From JACVRW01 sp963733885 (GTDB taxonomy: Bacteria; Actinomycetota; Thermoleophilia; Solirubrobacterales; Thermoleophilaceae): a stretch of DNA of 64,000 nucleotides. The notes beneath the pieces are model-generated. The model had not been told where the DNA came from. It searched no databases and saw nothing but the letters and a program-made list of their open reading frames with translations. The position numbers and the translations under genes are program-made. Location: the NCBI GenBank assembly GCA_963733885.1, contig CAVTES010000004.1, forward strand, positions 434,001 through 498,000, in the 5' to 3' direction. Positions 41,363 to 50,336 of this stretch are shown here, piece by piece. Numbering within the stretch: the first letter of the stretch is position 1; every line of letters starts with the position of its first letter.

Positions 41363-42541
41363 GTGGCCGTGGGACCCGACGTACGCCGTGAACGCAACCG
41401 CGCGCGGATCGTGGCGGCGCTCCGCGAGGCGGGCGCCGCCAGCCGCGCCGAGCTGGCGCGCCGCACACGCCTCTCCCGCACCACGGTCGCGAGCATCGTG
41501 AGCGAGCTTCAGAGCGACGGGATGCTCGAGGAGCGGCAGGACGGCGCCGGGGCGTCGCCGCAGGGCGGGCGGCCGCCGCGGCTCCTGTCCTTCAGCCGCT
41601 CGGCCGGGGCGGCGGTGGGGATCGACTTCGGGAAGCGCCACCTGCGGGTGGCGGTCGCCGACCTGAGCCACACCATCCTCGCCTCTGCGGAGCGGCCGAT
41701 GCGGACCGACGACCCGGCCGAGACCGGGCTCGACACGGCCTCGGAGCTCGTCGAGGAGGTGCTCGCCGAGGCGGCCGTGCCGCGCGGAGACGTTATCGGG
41801 GTCGGCCTCGGCCTGCCGGGGCCGATCGACATGCGCTCGGGCCGGGTGGGATCGTCGTCGATCCTGCCGGGGTGGGTCGGGGTGCGGGCGGCGGAGGAGT
41901 TCGGCGCGCGGCTCGGGCTCCCCGTCTACGTGGACAACGACGCGAACCTGGGCGCGCTGGCCGAGCTGCATTGGGGCGCGGCGGCCGGCCGCCGGAATGC
42001 GGCCTACCTGAAGGTCTCAACCGGGATCGGCGCCGGGCTCATCGTGAACGGCCGGCTGTTCCACGGGGCCGGCGGGATGGCCGGCGAAATCGGCCACACG
42101 ATCATCCAGGAGCAGGGCACCGTGTGCCGTTGCGGAAAGCGCGGCTGCCTGGAGACCCTCGCGGGAGCGGCTGCACTGGTCGAGTTGCTGCGCGGCACGC
42201 ACGGCCCCGACCTGACGACCCAGGGGCTCCTGGCCGCCGCGGCGTCCGGCGACTCGGGCGCCCGCCGCGTGATCGCGGACGCCGGCCGCCACATTGGCAC
42301 CGCGGTGGCGACTCTGTGCGACCTGCTGAACCCGGAGCTGATCGTGGTGGGCGGCGAGCTGAGCGCCGTGGGCGAGGTGCTGCTCGACCCGCTGCGCGAA
42401 CAGGTGCACCGCCACGCGATCCCGGCCACGGCCCGCGGCCTCGAGATCGTGCCGGGAGTGCTGGGACCGCGGGCGGAGCTGCTCGGAACGTTGGCGCTCG
42501 TATTGGCGAGCGACGGGGCGGAGGCGACGCCGGCAAGATGA
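41363..42541 (+). CDS. ROK-family transcriptional regulator (NagC/XylR type)
   Basis: 392-residue sugar-responsive regulator. N-terminal winged helix (SRAELARRTRLSRTTVASIV, residues about 25-44) precedes a ROK kinase-like domain: ATP-loop GIDFGKRHLRVAVAD, YVDNDANLGALAEL, STGIGAGLIVNG, GEIGHTI and the zinc motif CRCGKRGCLE. Its divergent position from the glucan hydrolases and the paired repeat in between suggest it is their repressor, released by a sugar. GTG start coincides with the predicted transcript start. Confidence 0.9.
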   Translation: MAVGPDVRRERNRARIVAALREAGAASRAELARRTRLSRTTVASIVSELQSDGMLEERQDGAGASPQGGRPPRLLSFSRSAGAAVGIDFGKRHLRVAVADLSHTILASAERPMRTDDPAETGLDTASELVEEVLAEAAVPRGDVIGVGLGLPGPIDMRSGRVGSSSILPGWVGVRAAEEFGARLGLPVYVDNDANLGALAELHWGAAAGRRNAAYLKVSTGIGAGLIVNGRLFHGAGGMAGEIGHTIIQEQGTVCRCGKRGCLETLAGAAALVELLRGTHGPDLTTQGLLAAAASGDSGARRVIADAGRHIGTAVATLCDLLNPELIVVGGELSAVGEVLLDPLREQVHRHAIPATARGLEIVPGVLGPRAELLGTLALVLASDGAEATPAR

Positions 42542-42615
42542 AGCGTCCCGCCTAGTGGCCCTGCCGCCGGGCCATAATCCGGGACAGTCGGGTCCCGGCA
42601 GTAGCATCGCGCCCG

Positions 42616-43017
42616 GTGCGCCCCCGGCTCATGGCCCTCTTATTGCTCGTCGTTGTGGCACTGGCGGGCGGCCTGGCGACGCCAGCCGGCGCTGCCGCCG
42701 CCCCCCGCGTCACCGCCACCCCAAACCCGGTCCCCTTCGGAACGGCCCTGATCGTCAAGGGCCGCGGCTGGCCGGTGATCGAGTTCTGCAGCCGCACGGT
42801 GCGGCTCTCGCTTCGCTCGGACCAGAACGCCTTCCGGATCGGCACCGACCGGGTGGGTACCAGGGGCCGCTTCCGCTTCACCTGGGTTCCGCGCCGCGAC
42901 GAGGTCGGACGCGGCGACTGGACCCTCGTCGCCCGGATGCGATGCGAGAGCGGCGAGGACGGCTCGCCGAACCCGATGCGGGCCACGGCGCCGATCGGAT
43001 CGGCGCCTCCCACCTGA
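42616..43017 (+). CDS. Small secreted protein, unknown function
   Basis: 133-residue exported protein: signal peptide about residues 1-28 (LLLLVVVALAGGLATPAGAAAA), then a beta-rich domain VTATPNPVPFGTALIVKGRGWP resembling bacterial Ig-like or IPT-type starts, with two Cys (FCSRT, RCESG) that could pair. GTG 42616 start. It ends at 43017, but the next frame continues with sequence of the same character, so the gene may be longer and frameshifted. Confidence 0.6.
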   Translation: MRPRLMALLLLVVVALAGGLATPAGAAAAPRVTATPNPVPFGTALIVKGRGWPVIEFCSRTVRLSLRSDQNAFRIGTDRVGTRGRFRFTWVPRRDEVGRGDWTLVARMRCESGEDGSPNPMRATAPIGSAPPT

Positions 43018-43451
43018 CCGTCGGACGCGGCCGCACCTCCACGGCGCGGTGGAGGCTCCACACGCGGCGCGAGCGTGCCGGCAGTCTCTGCGTCGGCGTG
43101 GGACTCCGGCCGCTTGGCGAGACGGCGCCTCACAGCGGCGAGGGTTGCGGAGCGAGCCTGGGCGGCCACCCGCTGACCTTCGGGCTCGTGATCTCCAACG
43201 GTCTCGGCACGTTCGCGCGCGGCATTGCGAGCCTCGACGTCGGCCGCGTTGAGGTGACCTTCGGCGACAGCCCGCCCCTGGAGGCGCGCATCCTCCCGAG
43301 CCCACCGGTGCTCGGCTTACGGGGACGCTTCTGGATCGCCCCCTTCGAAGGGCAGTGCGAGGCCACTTCGGCGCAGGCGTTCGACGGCGAGGGCAGGCTG
43401 CTCGGCGAAGCGGGGGGCCAGGGCGGCGACTGCCCGGCGGCCCCTGACTAG
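42994..43451 (+). other. Open frame continuing the secreted protein (possible 3' half or separate gene)
   Basis: In another frame from about 42994 to a stop at 43451 runs a plausible beta-rich segment (RAGSLCVGVGLRPL, PLTFGLVISNGLG, VDVGRVEVTFGDSP-like ASLDVGRVEVTF, RGRFWIAPFEGQC) with paired cysteines. No good start exists except GTG 43098. The frame relation needs -1 or +2, unlike the other breaks in the window. Its stop overlaps the fhs stop tail to tail. Confidence 0.45.
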
Positions 43452-45127
43452 AAGAGCCCGACCGTCCGGCCCTCGCCGTCGATGTCCACGTTGAGCGCCG
43501 CCGGTTCCTTCCCCAGGCCGGGCATCTGCTGGATGTCGCCGCACAGCGGCACCAGCCAGCCGGCGCCGGTGTAGGCGCGGATGTCGCGGACCGGCAGCTC
43601 GAATTCCTCCGGGGCGTTCAGCAGCGCCGGGTCGGCGGACAGCGACAGGTGCGTCTTCGCCATACAGATCGGCAGCTTGTCGAGCCCGTCCTCGTGGTAC
43701 TGGCGGATCCGCCGCTGGGCGTCCAGGTAGAGGACCACCTCGGAAGCGCCGTACACCCTCTTCGCGACCTTCTCGATCTTCACCTCGATCGGGTCGTCGT
43801 CCTCGTACATCAGCTTGAAGTCGCTCGGCTGCTCGCAGGCGTCCGCCACGGCCTCGCCCAGCGCGGCGGCCCCCTGCCCCCCGCGCTCGAAGCCCTCGTT
43901 GACCTCGGCGGCGTGCGCCCCGCCCTCGAGCGCGAGCGCCTTGACCAGGTCGACCTCCTCGTCGGTGTCTCCCGGCCGCCGGTTGACGGCCACCACGCAC
44001 GGCAGGCCGAACCCCCGCACGATCGCGAGGTGACGGTGGAGGTTGGCCGCCCCCTGCGCCATCGCGGCGAGACCGCGAACGCGCTCGGTCCGCGGGTCGT
44101 CGGCGATCCCGCCGTGGTGCTTCAGCGCCCGGACCGTCGCGACTAGCACCACGGCCGAGGGCGTGATCCCGCCCTTGCGACACACGATGTCGAAGAACTT
44201 CTCCATCCCCATGTCCGAGCCGAAGCCCGACTCGGTTACCACGTAGTCGCCGAGCTTCTGCCCGATCAGGTCCGCCACGAGCGAGGAGTTTCCGTGAGCG
44301 ATGTTCGCGAACGGCCCCGCATGCATCAGGCAAGGCTGGCCTTCGAGCGTCTGGATCAAATTGGGCTTGAGCGCGTCCTTCAGGAGCACCGTCATCGCCC
44401 CGGCCGCGCCGAGATCCTCGGCCGTGACCGGCTTCCCGCCGTCAAAGGAGTGGGCGACGGTGATCGCGCCGAGCCGGCGGCGCAAGTCGTGCAGGTCGCG
44501 CGACACGGCCAGGATCGCCATCACCTCGGAGGCCGCCGTAATGTCGAATCCGGACTCGCGCGGGTAGCCGTTCGCCCGGCCGCCCTGGCCGATCGTGATC
44601 TCCCGCAGGGCGCGGTCGTTCATGTCGAGCGCGCGCTTCCAGCCGACCCGGAGGGCGTCGATCTTGTGCGGGTTGCCGTGCAGGATCGACGCGTCCATCA
44701 GCGCCGCAAGCAGGTTGTTGGCCGCGCCGATCGCGTGGATGTCCCCGGTGAAGTGGAGGTTCAGATCCTCCATCGGCACCACCTGGGCGAGCCCGCCGCC
44801 CGCGGCGCCGCCCTTGATGCCGAACACCGGCCCGAGCGACGGCTCGCGCAGGCACAGCAGCGGGTCCTTGCCGATCGCGCCAAGGCCCTGCGTGAGCGAG
44901 ACGGCCGTGGTGGTCTTACCCTCACCCGCCCTGGTCGGAGTGACGCCCGCCACGCAGACGATCTTGGCGTCGGGGGCGTCGGCCAGCCGGTCGAGCACGT
45001 CGAGCGAGACCTTCGCCTTGTGGCGCCCGTAGGGCTCGAACTCGTCCGGGGTCAGCCCCGTCCGCTCGGCGATCGTCTCAATCGGGACGAGCTCGGCCTC
45101 CTGCGCGATCTCAAGGCTGCTCTTCAT
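43448..45127 (-). CDS. fhs: Formate-tetrahydrofolate ligase
   Basis: 559-residue ATP-dependent enzyme that interconverts formate plus tetrahydrofolate and 10-formyl-tetrahydrofolate. The P-loop TPTRAGEGKTTT, the folate region EPSLGPVFGIKGGAAGGG, LHFTGDIHAI and VGWKRALDMNDR, the Cys-containing HAGPFANIAHGNSS and GFGSDMGMEKFF blocks are intact and length is standard. It follows the sarcosine-oxidase-type operon by 21 bases with an RBS GGAGAG, so C1 units from demethylation can be released as formate with ATP gain, or formate can be taken up for biosynthesis. Confidence 0.97.
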   Translation of the reverse strand: MKSSLEIAQEAELVPIETIAERTGLTPDEFEPYGRHKAKVSLDVLDRLADAPDAKIVCVAGVTPTRAGEGKTTTAVSLTQGLGAIGKDPLLCLREPSLGPVFGIKGGAAGGGLAQVVPMEDLNLHFTGDIHAIGAANNLLAALMDASILHGNPHKIDALRVGWKRALDMNDRALREITIGQGGRANGYPRESGFDITAASEVMAILAVSRDLHDLRRRLGAITVAHSFDGGKPVTAEDLGAAGAMTVLLKDALKPNLIQTLEGQPCLMHAGPFANIAHGNSSLVADLIGQKLGDYVVTESGFGSDMGMEKFFDIVCRKGGITPSAVVLVATVRALKHHGGIADDPRTERVRGLAAMAQGAANLHRHLAIVRGFGLPCVVAVNRRPGDTDEEVDLVKALALEGGAHAAEVNEGFERGGQGAAALGEAVADACEQPSDFKLMYEDDDPIEVKIEKVAKRVYGASEVVLYLDAQRRIRQYHEDGLDKLPICMAKTHLSLSADPALLNAPEEFELPVRDIRAYTGAGWLVPLCGDIQQMPGLGKEPAALNVDIDGEGRTVGLF

Positions 45128-45148
45128 CTTCTCTCCTCTGCTTGCCGG

Positions 45149-46366
45149 TCAATGGCTGACCGCTGCCGCCGCCAGCTCCGACACAAGGCGGTCCTCGTAA
45201 AAGCGCTCCAGAGTAAACGGCTCGATCAGATCCGGAGTCCTCCCAGTGGCGGTCAGTTCGGCGAGCGTCTTGCCCACGATCGGCGCCGCCTTGAAGCCGT
45301 AAGTTCCCCATCCGGCGCTGACATGGAAGTTTCCCACTTCCGTCTTGCCGAGGATCGGGCTGTAGTCGGGCGACAGGTCGCAGAGCCCGGCCCAGCTGCG
45401 CAGGATGCGGGCCCGCTCGAGCTGCGGGAAGAGCTCGAGCGAGTGCCTCGAGACCTCCTGCATGAAGTTGAGCGTGCCCTGCATCCGGTAGGTCGTCCAC
45501 GGCTCGATCTCGGCGCCCATCAGGAACTCGCCGCGGTCGGTCTGCGAGATGTACACGTGCATCTGCGACGACACGATCACCACGTCCAGCAGGGGCTTGA
45601 GCGGCTCAGTCACACACGCCTGCAGGATGTGGGTCGTGATCGGCAGCTGCACACCGGCCATGTCGGAGATCAGCGAGCTCCACCCGGCGGTGCAGTTGAG
45701 CACCGTGCCGGCCTTGATCCGGCCGCGGTTCGTGACCACGGCGTCAACGCGGCCGTTGGCGCGCTCTAGGCCGGTCACCTCGGTATACGGATGGATCTCG
45801 GCGCCGCCCTGATCGGCGCCGCGGGCGAGGCCCCACACGACCGCGTCGTGGCGGATCACGCCGCCCGGCGGGTGGTAGAGCGCGCCCATGATGGGATAGA
45901 CGGCGTCCGGGTTGTGGACTTGCATCGCCGGGGCGAGCTTGGCCACCTCGTCCGGGTAGATCAGCCGCGAGTCGATCCCGTTGAGCCGGTTCACCTCGGC
46001 CCGGTTTGCCATCACGAACATCGCCCGGTCGGAGTGAGCAAGGGTCAGGTGGCCGTTCTGTGAGAAGAGCAGGTTGAAGTTGAGCTCGGCGCCGAGTCCC
46101 TCGTAGAGCTTGAGCGCGGCGTCGTAGAAGCGGGCTCCCTCCTCGGTCTTGTAGTTGGCCCGGAGGATGGTCGTGTTGCGCCCGGCCGCGCCCGAGCCGA
46201 TATAGCTCTTCTCGAGCACCGCCACGTTCTCGATGCCGTGGTCGCGGGCCAGGTAGTAGGCCGCGGCCAGGCCGTGCGAGCCGCCGCCCACGATCACGAC
46301 GTCGTAGGAGTCCCGCAGCTCGGCGCGGCGGCGCCACATGCGGCGGGTCCGGAAGAGGTCAAGCAC
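45149..46366 (-). CDS. soxB: Sarcosine oxidase / N-methylglutamate dehydrogenase beta subunit
   Basis: 405-residue DAO-type flavoprotein that holds the amine-oxidising FAD/FMN site of the heterotetramer. FAD loop DVVIVGGGSHGLAAAYYLAR, then LEKSYIGSGAAGRNT and RANYKTEEGARF; C-terminal ILRSWAGLCDLSPDYSPILG and SAGWGTYGFKAAPI. GTG 46366 overlaps the gamma-subunit stop by eight bases; an internal Met (MWRRR) is possible. Order D-A-G-B with fhs behind it differs from corynebacterial soxBDAG. Heterotetramer relatives act on sarcosine or N-methylglutamate; adjacent GS-like and MgsABC-like genes favour the latter. Confidence 0.88.
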   Translation of the reverse strand: MLDLFRTRRMWRRRAELRDSYDVVIVGGGSHGLAAAYYLARDHGIENVAVLEKSYIGSGAAGRNTTILRANYKTEEGARFYDAALKLYEGLGAELNFNLLFSQNGHLTLAHSDRAMFVMANRAEVNRLNGIDSRLIYPDEVAKLAPAMQVHNPDAVYPIMGALYHPPGGVIRHDAVVWGLARGADQGGAEIHPYTEVTGLERANGRVDAVVTNRGRIKAGTVLNCTAGWSSLISDMAGVQLPITTHILQACVTEPLKPLLDVVIVSSQMHVYISQTDRGEFLMGAEIEPWTTYRMQGTLNFMQEVSRHSLELFPQLERARILRSWAGLCDLSPDYSPILGKTEVGNFHVSAGWGTYGFKAAPIVGKTLAELTATGRTPDLIEPFTLERFYEDRLVSELAAAAVSH

Positions 46367-47048
46367 GCGGCGCCACCTCCTGGTCGACCCGCGTGAGCGC
46401 GTCCACCCCGACGGGGCCCCCGCCGAGGCTCTCGGCTGCGTCCGCCACCACGGTCCACACATACTGCCCGAGGGCGGCCCCGAAGAGCATCAGCCAGCGC
46501 TCCTCCGTCTGCCGCAGCACGGCACCCGGGGTGCGCGCGACGGAGCCGGGCCGGAAGGCGTGCACTGGCGTGACGGCGTCGCGCAGGTCGAGCGCGGTGA
46601 AGCGGGCGAACAGCTCGCGGGCCAAGGGGCCCTCGAGTGCCAGGGCGGCGAAGGCCGTGGTCACGTCGACCACGCTCGTGAGCCCGGGGTGCCCGGCGGT
46701 GGTGTCGCCGAGACGCTCGCGAAGAGCGGGCAGCTCGCTCGGCTCGCAGAGGGCGAGCGCACGCCGGCGCGAGTAGGGGCACCACCAGGCGCCAGCCGCC
46801 CAGGTGGCTCTGCCCGGCTCGAAGTCCGCCGCCGGCGCGCCCTGCACCTCGACCTTCCCGAGATGCGACAGATCGGCGAAGCCGACGGCGGAGCGGGCGC
46901 GCTCCCGCTCGGCGTCGAGACCGTCGAAGCGGACGGCCACGCTCCACCCGTCGCGCTCCTCGAAGGCTGCGCCGGAGGCGAGGGCCTGACGCTCCATCGG
47001 GCTCCGAGAGAGCGCGCCGGCCGAGGGTGAGAGGAACGCGAGGCTCAC
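46359..47048 (-). CDS. soxG: Sarcosine oxidase-type gamma subunit
   Basis: 229-residue small subunit with a GcvT-like fold: N-terminal MERQALASGAAFEERDGW region, SAVGFADLSHLGKVEVQG, SVVDVTTAFAALALEGP, LFARFTALDL and VLRQTEERWLMLFG. It packs against the alpha subunit at the tetrahydrofolate site. GTG 47048 overlaps the alpha stop (GTGA). Sequence divergence is high in this family, so the assignment rests on the DLSHLGKVEVQGA block plus position between alpha and beta. Confidence 0.83.
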   Translation of the reverse strand: MSLAFLSPSAGALSRSPMERQALASGAAFEERDGWSVAVRFDGLDAERERARSAVGFADLSHLGKVEVQGAPAADFEPGRATWAAGAWWCPYSRRRALALCEPSELPALRERLGDTTAGHPGLTSVVDVTTAFAALALEGPLARELFARFTALDLRDAVTPVHAFRPGSVARTPGAVLRQTEERWLMLFGAALGQYVWTVVADAAESLGGGPVGVDALTRVDQEVAPRA

Positions 47049-49905
47049 GACCGCAGCACCTCGCCATCCGGGTCGTAGAAGGGCTTGGTTACGACTTGCG
47101 CACGAAGGCGACGGCCGTTGTCGGAGATGGTCACGCTCGAGCCATCCTGTGCGAGCTCTGCCGGCACCCAGGCCATTCCGATGGTCGTGCCAAGCTGGGG
47201 CGAGTAGCGCGCGCTCGTAACCTGCCCCATCGGCGACCCGCCCACGGGCAAGACCGCCGCGCCCTCCGTCGGGACGTGCCCGTTGGCCAGCGTGAAGCCC
47301 ACCAGGGCCGTCTCGGGCGGCTCCTCCGCGAACCGCTCGAGCGCCCACTTCCCGATGAAGTCGTCCTCCTTGTCGAGCTTCACGATCCAGGGCATCGCCG
47401 CGCCGAACGGGGTGGACTCGGAGTCGGTGTCCTGGCCCACCAGGATGTGCATCTTCTGCAGCCGAAGCAGACGCTGCGGCTCCAGCCCGAACGGGCACAG
47501 GCCGTGCTCGGCGCCCGCCTCCAGCAGCGCGTCCCACAGGTGCTCGCCGTGCGCCGCCGGGAAGTGGATCTCGTAGCCCACCTCGCCGACGAAGCCGATG
47601 CGGAGGATCAGGGAGCGCACGCCGGCCACGTCGGCCTGCTTGCCGTCCAGGTACGTGAACGCCTCGCCCGAGCAGTCGAGGTCCGTCAGCCTTGCCCATG
47701 ATCTCCCGCGCGCGCGGGCCCGCCAGGTTCACCGCGCCGAGGCCCTGTGTCACGTCGGTCAGGTGCACGTCGAGCTGCCAGTCCGCCAGCCACCAGGAGA
47801 ACCACTCGTACACGGCCCCGGCGCCCGACGAGGTGGTCGTGACGTAGAACGAGTCCTCGTCGAGACGGCAGATCGTGCCGTCGTCGACGATGCGCCCCGC
47901 GTCGCTCGCCATCACGCCGTAGCGGACCCGTCCCGGCTTGAGATTCGAGAAGCGGTTCGGGTACAGGCGGTCCAACAGCTCGCCCGCGCCCGGGCCGCGC
48001 ACGATCAGCTTGCCGAGCGTGGACACGTCGATGAGCCCGGCCGCCTCGTGCACCGCCAGCGCCTCGCCGCGCGGGTCGCCGTAGTCATAGGCGCGTCGCC
48101 AGTCGCCCGCCCACATCACATTGGCGCCCAGCTCGCGGTGGCGGCCGTGGATCGCCGAGCGCTTCGCCGGCTCGAATGGCCGGCCGGCCAGCGCACCCAT
48201 CGGCACCGAGTGCCAGGGCGGGCGCGAGGTGGTGGTGCCGACCTGCGCGAGCGTCTGCCCGGTCTCCTCCGCCATCTGGCGCACCGCGGGCAGCTGGCAC
48301 ATGCGGCCCTGGCAGGGGCCCATCGTGGTGGTGGTGTACCGCTTGGAGAGCTCGATGGAGTCGTAGCCCTCCGCGACAGACAGGTGGATGTCCTTCACGG
48401 TCACGTCCTCGCAGAGACAGGCGAAGCACTTGCCGCCGCTCCCCGGATCCACCGGCGGCGGCACCGCTACCTCCGCGGGCCGTCGGGCGAGCTGCGCCAG
48501 GCGCTCCCGTTCCGCCTCGACGCGGCGGCGTGAGTCGGCGTCGCCGAGGTCGAGCGCGTGCGCCGCCTCGGCGCCCGCCACCGCGCCTGACAGCTCGGCG
48601 TCCTCCAGCGCACCGGCGCCCGCCACCTCGCCGGCGGCCAGGACGTCCTCGGGCAGGTCGGACAGCGCGAACACGCCCCGCCGCTCGTCATAGGCCGTGC
48701 GGGCCCCTGCCTGCGACAGCACGGAGGTGGCCGGCGCGCTGCCGCCCGACACCGCCAGCAGGTCGCACGCAAGCTCCATCTCGCCGAAGTGCTCGGAGGC
48801 GAGCGTCACGCGCTCGACCTGCTTCCGACCGTGCGCCGCGATCACGCTCGTGCCCCGCATCACTCCCACGCTGCGCCGCTCCAGTGCCTTGAAGGCCGCG
48901 CTCGAGCCATCCGCGCGCATGTCCGCCACGGCGGCGAGCTCCACGCCGGCGTCCCGTAGCGCAAGGGCGGCCTCGAGCCCGCGGTCGCAGACGGCCGCGA
49001 CCACGGCCCGTGTGCCGGGCCGAACCGCGTACAGGGCGGCCAGCCGCAGCGCGCCGCCAGACAGCATCACGCCCGGAAGGTCGTTGCCCGCGAACAGAAG
49101 CGGCTGCTCGATCGTGCCGGTGGCATAGACGATCCGCCGCGCGCGCACCTGGTGGAGCGTGTCCCCCTGCCACACCGGCACGAGCCCGTCGAAGGCCCCG
49201 AGCGCCGGCGCGTTCGACAGGATCTCCACGCCCGCCTCACGGGCCCTCGACGCGAGCTCGCGCGCGCGATCGTGGCCGCCCTCGGCGAGCAGCCGCCCGC
49301 CCGGCTCGGGGCCCTCGTCACACAGCACCACGTCGGCGCCCAGCTCGGCCGCCGCGACGGCGGCGCCGAGCCCGGCCGCGCCGCCGCCCACCACCAGCAC
49401 GTCGGTGTGGCGGCGGCGGTACTCCGTCCGCCACTCGCGCTCGCGCTGGCTCTTGCGGAGCCTGCCGAGGCCGGCGGCGTGGCGGAGCACCTTCTCGTAG
49501 AGCGGCCAGAGCCGCCGCGGGCGGATGAAGGTCTTGTAGTAGAAGCCCGGCGGGGTGAGGGCGGTGCCGACCTTGTCGGTCGCGCGCATCACGTCGAAGT
49601 CGAGCGACGGCGACGCGTTCATGTGCTCGACCTTCATACCCTCGCGCACCGGCTCCGTGCAGGCGCGCACGCCCGGGCGCGCCGTCCACCTGCACGAGGC
49701 AGTTGGGGCACTGGCCGGCGCAGCAGAGGAGGCCGCGCGGGCGGTGGTACTTGAAGGAGCGGGAGAAGGTCCGCCGGCCGGACGCGAACAGCGCGGAGCC
49801 GATGGTGTCGCCCTCGAAGGCGAAGATGCGCTTGCCGTCGAACGTGAAGAACACCTCGCGCTCGCGGTTGATCCGCTCGCCGTTGCGCTCCGGGAGCCGA
49901 CTCAT
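47045..49905 (-). CDS. soxA: Sarcosine oxidase / NMG dehydrogenase alpha subunit, two +1 frameshifts
   Basis: Large subunit of about 952 residues. N-terminal ferredoxin-like part has LLCCAGQCPNCLVQVDG and RACTEP, a full 2Fe-2S cysteine set. Next comes an NAD/FAD-binding module (DVLVVGGGAAGLGAAVAA), a BFD-type site (CFACLCEDVTVKD with GPCQGRMCQLP) and a C-terminal GcvT-like domain (LIDVSTLGKLIVRGPGAG to KPFYDPDGEVLRS). The frame breaks twice: 49671-49680 (CCCGGGC run) and about 47688-47693, where removing one base restores GKLTDLDCSGEAF. Two iron-sulfur motifs favour electron transfer to a quinone or carrier over direct use of oxygen. Confidence 0.87.
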
Positions 49906-50150
49906 GGCAGCTCCGTCTTCAGGACCTCGTTGGTTCGCGTATCGCGCTCCGCGAGGAACCAGGCGCCGCAGCCGGAGCGGTGAAACCACCACTCGCGCTG
50001 CACTCCCGCAACGTTCCTGCGGAAGTAGTTGTAGGTGTTGAGCTCTCGCTGCGATGGCGCCGAGCCGGGCCGCGGATTGACCTCCCCGCCAAACCCGAAG
50101 TCGGTCACCTCGCGCGGGCCGCAGTTGGGACAGGTGAGGACGTAGGACAC
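49902..50150 (-). CDS. soxD: Sarcosine oxidase-type delta subunit (zinc protein)
   Basis: 82-residue protein with zinc ligands CPNCG near the start and the late HRSGCGAWF (His and Cys), the usual SoxD site. The block YNYFRRNVAGVQREWWFH is highly typical. GTG 50150; its TGA overlaps the alpha ATG. First gene of the heterotetramer operon, with a candidate promoter 25-53 bases upstream. Confidence 0.92.
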   Translation of the reverse strand: MSYVLTCPNCGPREVTDFGFGGEVNPRPGSAPSQRELNTYNYFRRNVAGVQREWWFHRSGCGAWFLAERDTRTNEVLKTELP

Positions 50151-50174
50151 GTTCGCGCGCTAGAAGACGGGGCC

Positions 50175-50203
50175 AGCTTAAACAAATAGGTACAAGCGTT
50201 CAA
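50175..50203 (-). promoter_or_regulatory. Candidate promoter of the soxDAGB-fhs operon
   Basis: On the minus strand TTGAAC (50203-50198), 17 bases, TAAGCT (50180-50175). The spacer contains CGCTTGTAC, also found before the ACAD-fold operon. The gap between soxD and the phosphatase-like gene (50151-50336) shows no other clear signal. Confidence 0.4.
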
Positions 50204-50336
50204 CCGGGTCGGGTGAGTATCTGTGACGAGGCTGAGAACACGGGCTTCGTCGGGGGCCACACCGGGAATACCGTGGGAGTCCCGCGACGGTCCTCCGCCG
50301 CCGGGCGGCTATGCAAGCTCGAGAAAGGCTGTAGGA

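Noticed and set aside
50204..50336. Possible riboswitch leader before the secreted phosphatase-like gene
   Set aside because: The GC-rich leader has hairpin potential and a CTGAGA-like stretch, but it does not match TPP, cobalamin, glycine, c-di-GMP or c-di-AMP consensus cores that I can check by eye.
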